Position numbers and translations under genes: made by a program. From Candidatus Gallipaludibacter merdavium (GTDB lineage: Bacteria; Bacteroidota; Bacteroidia; Bacteroidales; Paludibacteraceae), in assembly GCA_017694875.1 (NCBI GenBank), contig JADIMG010000079.1:62001-126000 (forward strand): a stretch of DNA of 64,000 nt, in the 5' to 3' direction. Each line of letters starts with the position of its first letter. Positions within the stretch are counted from its first letter, which is position 1. Below are positions 51,855 through 61,600 of this stretch, piece by piece. The notes beneath the pieces are model-generated. The model ran no database searches. It was not told where the DNA came from and was given only the letters and a program-made list of their open reading frames with translations.

Positions 51855-52356
51855 TAGACGTGGGGTTATCCACGGATTTTCTTCTTTATTAACAAGATGG
51901 GTGAAGAAAATGCAGATGTTTTTTGGCCTGTTTGAAAGGGGATTTGTTCCTTGTTTGTGTATAGATAAAATGCTATGTTGTGTGTTGTTTTCCATGTTGA
52001 GTGTTTGCCAAATTCTTATTAATACTAACTTTTTGTTCGCTATTTCTCTTTTTTGTTGGCTGTATAAATGTTGTATTTGTGGATATTCGGATGGTAAATT
52101 GGAAGATGGGTGATGTGAGACAAAATGTTGTTTCATGAGCTGTTTTTTGCTCTGATTGTCCGAAGATTTTGGTTAAAATGCGTCTTTATGCTCAGTTTTC
52201 GGCCTCTTATAAAAATAAATGATATATCTTATTTGTCTATCAAAATATAGTAAAATTGATGCTTGTTGTTTGTTTTGTTTACTTTGTGGTGGATTTTGTT
52301 ATAAAAAAATATTATCGTTAAAAAAGAAGAAATGGGCGTTTTTCTTGGGTCTCAAT

Positions 52357-52388
52357 ATTGGATATTCACTAAAAAAAAGATAGGTTTG
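52357..52388 (+). promoter_or_regulatory. Candidate promoter for the giant T9SS gene
   Basis: ATTG at 52357-52360, 20-base spacer, TAGGTTTG at 52381-52388. It is the best match in the 940-base AT-rich gap (51758-52698) and implies a leader of about 300 bases. A hairpin (GCACGAAACTTTTTGTGC) begins at the predicted start, and a 21-codon frame lies at 52576-52641. The part between 51855 and 52356 shows nothing I can interpret. Confidence 0.5.
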
Positions 52389-52698
52389 CACGAAACTTTT
52401 TGTGCTATTGCTGCAATGAAAAAATCTGGCTGTTGCTTGGCTGAATTGTTTGTAAGGTATTGTCCTTCTTGAATGTTTTTAAATAGTGAGGAATAGTAAC
52501 TTTTGCTAAAGTTGGAAAAATCAATGGATTTTAATAATCCAAAAAATATTCAGCACGAATTAAAATGGAATGTGTATGAACCTATCGATGTCTGGAACCG
52601 ATCGTATGTGGAAAGACCATGGAAGTACTAATCCTTTTTGATTGTTGTTGATTTAACCAAATCTAATATAATATATTGTTTAACTTAATTCTATTTTT

Positions 52699-55600
52699 AT
52701 GAGAAAGCTATTACGGTACTTTTGGCGTACGGCGTTTGTTGTAGCGCTGTCGTTTTGTACTTCGGGCGTATTCGCTTCGGTTTATCTGAACGAAACGTTC
52801 GATGAGGTGGCCAATGGAATTCCGGAAGGATGGAGCAGCTCGGGCGATATTTCGCAAGATATGCGCTTTGCTGCTTATCAGAACGGATATTCAGGCAGAT
52901 GTCTCCGTTTTACTTCCAGCGAGTATGCTCTTGGAACCACGGGTTCATCTGCAGGTAAGTCGGAGATTTTAATGTCTCCTTCTGTTTCTGTGTCTGGGAA
53001 TGTGACTATTTCATTCTGGTACAGAAATCAGAATGCAGGCGAATTTGCGGCTTACGTATCGCGTGACAATGGTGCCACCTATGAAAACAATGTCCTTCTT
53101 TCTCCTACTACGGAGGGAAGTAATTGGACCTATGGGGAATATGCAGTTATGTGTATCCCTGGTGACCAAGTGCGTGTTGTTTTTGAGGCAACATCTAACG
53201 GAAGTTCAAGTACTTCTGGCGGAGCTTACATCTATTTGGATGAAGTGAAGATTGAAGATGTGCCTACATGTGCCAAGCCTGTGGGACTGACAATTTATGA
53301 AGCGCGTCCGACAGAGGCTACTTTCATGTGGTCCATATTGGCCAATGCAGGTACGGCTCCGAGTGAATACCAGCTTGAATTGTGGAAGGATGGTTTGAAG
53401 GTCCGTACAGAGACTGCTACAGACAACATTTATACAATGAGCAGTCTTACCCCAGGGACTACGTACACTTTATTGGTGAAAGGCGATTGTAATTATGCCT
53501 ATCAATTGACTTCGCCATCCGCATCAATTACATTCACGACACCATGTAGTGCTGTGACTTTGCCGTATATTGAGGATTTTAATGACCAGCGTTCAGGTTT
53601 GTTGCCTTGCTGGACGGTTGGGGGTACACATGCTTCATTGCCTGCATTACAGACAACCTATAAAAATGGGGACAGTGGAGCAGCCATGCGGGTTTTGTCT
53701 ACACAAGACTATAATGCATATGCGGTTTCACCTACCTTGCATGCAACGCAACTGGAAAATCTAGTTGTAACTTTTACTGCCTTTGCATTGGAACATTCTC
53801 AAGATGTTGAGGTAGGTATCATGACGAATCCTTATGATTTTTCTACTTATGCACCCATCGGAACAGTAGATTTAACAGCCAATGAGTGGAATGAGTATTC
53901 TTTCAGCTCGGCCGTGTTGGCAGATTATGGTTTCACGGGCGAAAATGATTTTTATGTGGTTTTCAATGCTGAAGCTGGAAAGGATCGGGAATATTATATT
54001 GATGATCTAAGCGTTGCAGTTCCTGATGCTTGCCCACGGCCGACCGATTTTAAGGTGACTGGGGTTACTTCATCAAGCATAACCGTTTCTTGGACAGAAA
54101 CGGCAACACCGAATTCCCGCTCTTTGTCATATGAAGTGGAAGGAGAAGAAGGGGAGGCTACTGTTGTGACTGTTACGCAAAATCCGTTTACATTGACGGG
54201 CCTGCAACCAAGTACAACGTATAAATTGTTTTTGACATTGTCATGTGCAGAAGGTGAAAGTTTGCCAAGCTCCACGCTTACAGTAAGCACTCCATGTGAA
54301 CCGACGGAGTTGGGTGAAGCGTATGTACCGGCAATTTCCAATTCTCTTCCAGAATGTTGGACTGCAGTTCTTTCATCAGTAGACAGGTCTTCTGGTGCAA
54401 CATATCCCAACGCCTCCGGTTCGAATATCAATATGCAGAAGGATAACCTGCTGGCTGTTTGCGGATTTGGAGAACCGGCCAAGAACCTGCGTCTATTCTT
54501 TACGGGGACATATACTCCATTAAGTTCGTCAACATCTACAATAATGACCCTTGAGGTGGGCATTATGTCAGACATAAACAATCCGGATTCATTCGAACCG
54601 GTCCATGTACTGACTTTGGAGGCTTCCAAAAGCACGGGCAGTGGTATGAGTACCGTCCCGACCGATTTCGAATTGCTGATGAGTGCTCCTCCTGTGGACG
54701 GTGAGTATATAGCTTTCCGTTCCAGTGATGCATGTACCATCTCCAATGTTAAGATAGACCGTATTCCGGAATGTATCTCTCCTGTTAACCTGCGTATGGT
54801 GGAATATGGTACAAACTATGTGGAATACGCGTGGGATGCCCGTGGTGGAGTAACATCCTATAAAGTGAAAATCAATGGGGAAGATAAGGGTACTGTGAAT
54901 GCAACCTTTTATCGTATGGAAGGTCTGACGCCGGGAACGGCCTACAGCCATGCCGTTGAAATCATTGCGATGTGCAATAATGAGGAAGGCGAATCACGTG
55001 AAGGCAGTTTCTCCTTTACAACCTATTGTGACCCTCAAACGATAACTACTGAAAATCCATATGAAGTTTCCATCAGTGGTGTGGTGTATCCGGATTGTTG
55101 GGAAGTGCTGAATGAAAATCCGGTTGATATTTATTCCGGCAGTTATTTCCTGCATTCAGAATCAGGTGTGCAGATGATTGCCCTTCCAGGCTTTACCAAC
55201 AGTCTGGGTGATTTGCGTTTGACGCTAACGATTCAAATGCCTTCCGGCTATCTGTTGGTAGGTTATGTGACCGAATTAGGCAATCCTGACAGTTTTGTAG
55301 AAGTGCAGAGGATAGAAGGGGGCTTCTGGGATAATACGACTTATACCATAGCCTATCCTGCCTGTCCGGAGGGTTCCTACATGGCATTGGCGGCAGATGA
55401 CGAATCTGAGGCTACAGCCCAAATCACAGTGGTAGAAGTAAAAGTTGACTTGAAGCCGAATTGTACGTCATCCGTAAAAATCACGAACCATGAAGCCACA
55501 ACTACTACCATCGGAGTAACGCTGGGCAGCACACAGGGCGAAACATCCTGGGATGTTGTCATTGTTCCATCCGGTCAATCGGTTTCTTTCGGCACCGTTC

Positions 55601-58600
55601 AGACAATAACAACGACCACTCCGTCCTTTACGGGTCTGACATCCGGAATGACCTATGACATTTACGTCCGTCCCAATTGCGGTGAAGGCAGCATAAGCGA
55701 CTGGGCGGGTCCTTATACGGCTTCCACCTTGTGTGAAACGAAATCGCTGCCTTACCTGATGGATTTCAGCACGGGAATGCTCGGATGCTATACGACTTCC
55801 GGTGATATCCAATGGGAAGTGAACGACACCTGGGGCAGTATGGCAGCCAACCTTTCTTCCATGACAGCGAATCGTACTGCGGTATTGGTTTCCGAAGCTG
55901 TCAATGTACCCGAAGACGGCACAGTAGCTACGCTGTTCTTTGACATGTATCGTGGAGAAAGTATGGTGGCAACCGATGACTGGGGAAGCACAACCGCAAA
56001 TACAAATTATATGCGTGTTTGGGTCAATACGACGCCTTCTCTGGATAATGCAACATTATTGCGCACTATCAACAACTCCCATCAGGCTTCTCCGGCGGTT
56101 GTTGAACCGGGTATGTATACTTACAATGTCAACCTGCCTATTGGAGGTGTTGTTTATGTCATTTTCGAGCAGGTAATGAATAATTCGGATGTAGGGCTCG
56201 GAGAATGTCTTGTTGAAAATCCTTGGTGGGGTTGTGAGGAATATGCTCCCGCACAGGTAGCAACCATTGACAATATCCGCATAGAAGAAGCAACAGGCTG
56301 TTTTACTCCGTTCGTGACAAATGTCCAGCCATCAGTCACTTCGGCAGAAATTTATGCCAAGGGAAGTTCTACGGCTACCCAATACAAGTTTACCATCGGT
56401 GAGGAAACGCGTACCAGTGAAACCAATACCATTGTTTGGGACGGTCTGACTGCAGATACAGAATATGCCGTTACGGTATCCACCGTGTGCGGTGAGGAAG
56501 AGTCGGAGGTTTCGTCTTCCTATACATTCCGTACACGCTGCTCGGCTCTGGCAGAGGCAAACTATTCCGACGGTTTTGAGGATGGTCTGACCCAATTGCA
56601 GTGTTGGACCTCTACCGGCACTTTGCAGACCGTTTCCACCGCTTATGAAGGAAGTGCGGCATTGAAACTGGATTCCGCATGTACCTATCTGCTTCCTGAA
56701 ATGGAAATTGAAGACATTACAACCTTGGAATTGTCATTTATGGCATACGGCATGAACCTGACCAACCAGATGACCATAGGTGTGGCAACAGATGCCAACG
56801 ATATAGTTGGAACATTCTCGTCGGCCAACACAGTTGTTGTGAAGGACAAGAACATGTGGCGTGAGATAGTTGTAACCTTCGAGAATGTGGATGAAGCCCG
56901 TAAGGGTGCCAACTTCATAGCCATCAACATGCCAGCCGGTCAGAATGTCCTGATAGACAATATCCGCGTACGCGAGAAACCGGCATGTCCGAAGGTGACC
57001 AATATGAATGTGGTTGTTTACGGTGATGAACTGGAGGTGACCTGGGAATCGTTGGCCCAGCAGACAGAGTTCCTGTTGACCAGGAACGGTGAAAAAGTCC
57101 AGAGTGTCATTGTGGACAATGATGCAGAATCGGATACACAATCCACCACATTGTCATGGGTAGAGCAGAACACGGCAGGCTATGTGCTGAAAGCCCGTTC
57201 TGTTTGCGGAAGCGACAGCAGTGAATGGACAGTGGACTATACCTTCCGTACTCCATGCAACCGCGTGGAAACATTGCCATATACCCAGAATTTTGAAAAC
57301 CTGGGTCTGATTGAGGAAAGTTTCACCGTATTCCCCGACTGCTGGACAAAAGTGGTCATGAACGAATGGTCCGGCACAGGCAACATGCTGCCAGGCTTGA
57401 GTTACAATGATGGCTATACCATAGGAAAAGTAGCCTTGTGGATGTGGGACGAATGTGTGGTAGCATTACCCGAAATGAAGGAACCTATCGGAAATCTGAC
57501 CCTTACCTTCAAAGTCTATTGTGTCGGTCAGGAAGGTGAAGAGCTGGAAGTGGGCGTATTGGAATCCTTGGACCAACCCGATGCCTTTGTACTTGTAAGG
57601 AGTATACCGAAGGTAGCCGGTGAATTTATGGAGTTTGAAGTGAACTTCACGGGATATTCAGGAAGATACATAGCACTGCGCACGCATGATGGTGACGACT
57701 ATCGTTTGGATGATTTTAAGGTGTCTCTTACCCCCAACTGCCTGCGTCCGACCGGTGTTACGGTAACGTCAGTAGCGGAAACTACCGCCAATCTTTCGAT
57801 AGTGGATCCGTCAGACAATACGTCCTGGGAGGTAGTGATGGTTCCGACCGGAGTTGATGTATCGGAAGGCACCGTACAGACCTTCCCGTCAAGGACGGGT
57901 GAATATACCGGTCTGCAGGGTTCCAAGATCTATGATATCTATGTTCGGGGTTGCAAGGGCGATGACAAGAGTGAATGGATGGTACAGCTGGCAGCCTGCC
58001 GCACGGATTGCGCATCCGGTTCTATTACATTGCCATTCACGGAAAGTTTCGAGGATGTGCAGATGACCAACCTGGAAAGCATGTATATCAGTGAATGCTG
58101 GACGCTCAAGCAGATAGTTCAAGGAGAACAGGGAACAGGTACGGATTACGGCGATAAGGCATGGAGTCTGGGAACAGCACATGTACATGGCGGTACTGTT
58201 GCCGCAACGCTTCTCAAGGGCCGGAACGGAGCACGCACATTGCTCATTTCTCCGAAACTGAACGTACCTGAGGCCAATGTCTATGAAGTGGTGTTCTGGA
58301 TATACCGTCAGGCAGGAACGACGAAAGATCTGGAAGGTGTACGTGTATGGACCAATTACCAGCAGGATACACTTGGAGGACAAATGCTGGCCTACATACC
58401 TCATTATGGCGGAGTCCAGAACGAGGATGCCGTGAATACAGTGTCAGAAGAAGGCTGGTACGAATATTCAGTAGTCATTCCCCAGGCAGACAATGCCTTG
58501 TATGTGATTTTTGAAGGTATCTCACAGGGTGGGGCAGACATTTACATGGATGATATAGAAATCCGTGCCATTCCGTCCTGCCGTAAGCCGGAACGTGTTC

Positions 58601-61600
58601 TCGTTGAAGAGACAGCTCCAACAAGTGTGACAATTACGATAGATGATCCAATCGGAACAAGTTGGGATGTTGCCGTGATGAAGCGCGACAGTCTGATGGA
58701 AGACGGATTCCAGCCTGTAGTGATGCCGACAGTAACAGAAAAGACGGCTACCATCTCCGGACTTCAGGCAGCAACGGATTATGATTTGTATGTCCGTACA
58801 AATTGCGGGGACGAAACGAGTGAATGGACCTCACTGTTACAATTCTCAACCACTTGTGTGGCAACGACCGTAACAGCCGATGCTCCATATAGCGACAATT
58901 TCGATGCATATGAAGCAGGAGAAATGCCTTCTTGCTGGAGTTCTCCGATGTACAATAATCTGGGACTGGTTGTTTATCCGATGGTTGAAAGAGGACCAAT
59001 GAGCTATTATTATTGGGGCAGTAGAACCTGCCTGACCTTGAACAACTGTATAGCTGTTCTTCCTGAATTCACAAACAATGTGCGTGATTTGGTTATCAGC
59101 TTCGATTATGCCGGCTATGGCATTATTGAGTTGGGTGTGATGACCGATCCATTGGACATGAATTCTTTCGTTAGTCTGTATGAATTGGATGCGGAAGCCA
59201 ATACGACAGTACAATTCCGTGCAGAAGCAGAAGTTGAGAAATTGAATTTCTTGCAGTATGAAGGAACAGAGGCACATTATATTGCCTTCCGGGTACAGGA
59301 ATCCAACAGTCTTCTGATAGACGACGTGGTAGTTGCCCTCTATTCCAATTGCGAGGCACCTCAGTCGGTAGTGGTAAAAGATATTACATCTGAAAGCGCA
59401 ACGATTGAAATAGCTGATACCAGAACCAGTTTCGATTACGCTGTAGTGGAAGCCGGAAAATCGGTAACAGTTGAAGATATTGTGGCCGCCACTGAGTCTT
59501 CGTTGACTTATGCATTGAGTGGCCTGTCCGGAAGTACGACCTATGATGTTTATGTACGTGCTTATTGTGACGGACAGCCGGGTTACTGGTCAGATCCAGT
59601 CAGCTTTACAACACTTTGTGGTGTAGAGACGGTTACAGAGGATGATCCGTATATTGTTTTTGAAACTCTTACAGAAACAGATAACTGCTATACGGTATTG
59701 AGTGGTTCTTTGAGGAATTACGGTGCAAATTATGGTAATTATGTAGAAGCCTCAACTGTTTTGCTGTTGCCTGAATTTACCAATGATTTGTCGGAATTGG
59801 AAGTGTATGTGGAAACTGGAAGTTCAGCGAACTTCAAGATGGAAGCCGGCTTCCTGACCGATCCTTCAGATACGTCTACATTTGTCGTTGGCGGTGACCT
59901 GGTTTTGGCTGACAGAAATTCCAGCGGAACGGTTTCAGTAGGTACATTGCAGGCTACAAGTAATATGGCAGTACGTATTGTTGGTGCAGATTCCTATAAT
60001 ATGGGACGCTATTCAAGTGCTTATGTGAAGAAAATCCAGGTTCAGATGAAGCCGGGCTTCTTCCTGCCGAAGAATCTGAGCGTTTCTGACTTGACAGACA
60101 ATAGTGCAACCGTTACCGCTGAAATCGGTCGTGAAACAACGGAATGTAAATGGTTGGTAAATGACGTGGAACAAGCTAACACGACTACAGATGGCGTTCT
60201 GCAATTGACAGGTTTGACAGAGCAGACAGAATATACCGTTAAGGTTCAGGCTACCGATGGCAGTGGTACCTGGACAGAATGGAGTGAGCCATTGGTATTT
60301 GTAACAGCATGTGCACCCAAGGCATTACCTTATACAGAGGGCTTCTCGGGTGAAGAGTTGACGGCTTGCTGGGAATCCAGTGAAGACGTATCTCAGGCAG
60401 CAGATACCATTACAATGCCTGAAGGGTCCTATATAATTGTTCCTCAGGTGGATGCAGACTTGAATGCAACTCAAATCGAAGTAAGATATGAGTCTGGAAA
60501 TGCTCAGTTGACAATCGGTACGATAGCGGGTTCAGTCGACAGCTTCGAACCGTTGCAGAATCTGGATGCAGCATCCAATGAAGCTCTGGTTTCCTTGCAG
60601 AATGCTCCGGAGGGTCATACCAATATAGTATTGATGGCAACATCTGGCATGGTGAAGGTGGATGAGGTTACGGTTGCCTCTTTGGGCGATGCATGCTTTG
60701 CTCCGACCAACATCACCCTTGAATCGTTCAGCAATACATCCGCTAACTTTACTTGGAAAGCGGGTAAGGATGAAACGGCATGGAATGTAACATGCACAGT
60801 CAACGGAGTAGCTGGTGAACCTGAATTGGTAGAAGAAACTCCTGCATACGAATTGACAGGTCTGACCCCAGGAACAGAACAGGAAGTGAAGATTAGCATT
60901 ACTTCAGCCTGTGATGAATCAACGGCAAGTGCAGTTTCCGAAGCTTCATTCAGCTTCACAACCGAATGCGATTTGTTGACCATAACGGAAGATGCTTCCT
61001 ATGTGGCAGACTTCAGTGCAGGTATGCCGGAGTGCTGGGCTGACGTGGTTCCAGGCACTAACATAACTGGTGGCAACCTGTCCATGACGGGTAACGGTGA
61101 GGCTTATATCGTGGCATTGCCTGGCTTCACGAACGATCTGTCGGGCTTAACCGTTATGTTGACTGCAGGTCCTGGCGGCAGTGAGAATGAGTCATTGGAT
61201 TTGGGATATATTACCAATGTATCGGATCCGACTTCATTCGTTACTATCCAGACACTGGATTTGGGTGCAATGGAATCGACTGTAAAATCATTTGAACTTG
61301 CATTGACCGATGTAGAGGCCAGTGGCCGTTTGGCATTGCGTAGTAATCCGAACTACAGTTTATACGTTTATGCACTGGAAGTGGCCATCACTCCTTCCGT
61401 TGAGAGACCGGATGCAAGAGTGGTTGCAACAACAAATTCTTTTGAAGTGACTGTAACTGCAGGTCAGGAAGCCACCGCAGCAGAAGTGATTGTTGTGGAA
61501 AGCGGTGCAGACCGTTCAACCGGTGAGGTACAGAATGTGACCTTGCAGGGTGGTGTAGGCAGTATCGTGGTCAATGGTTTGGAACAATCCGTAGCATACG

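Noticed and set aside
51843-52136. A 97-residue minus-strand frame upstream of the tandem T9SS operon
   Set aside because: Composition is that of AT-rich non-coding DNA, and it overlaps the operon's promoter.
53994-54746. A 250-residue minus-strand frame inside the giant T9SS gene
   Set aside because: Mirrors the Ser/Thr-rich modules of the sense strand; no promoter or start site.
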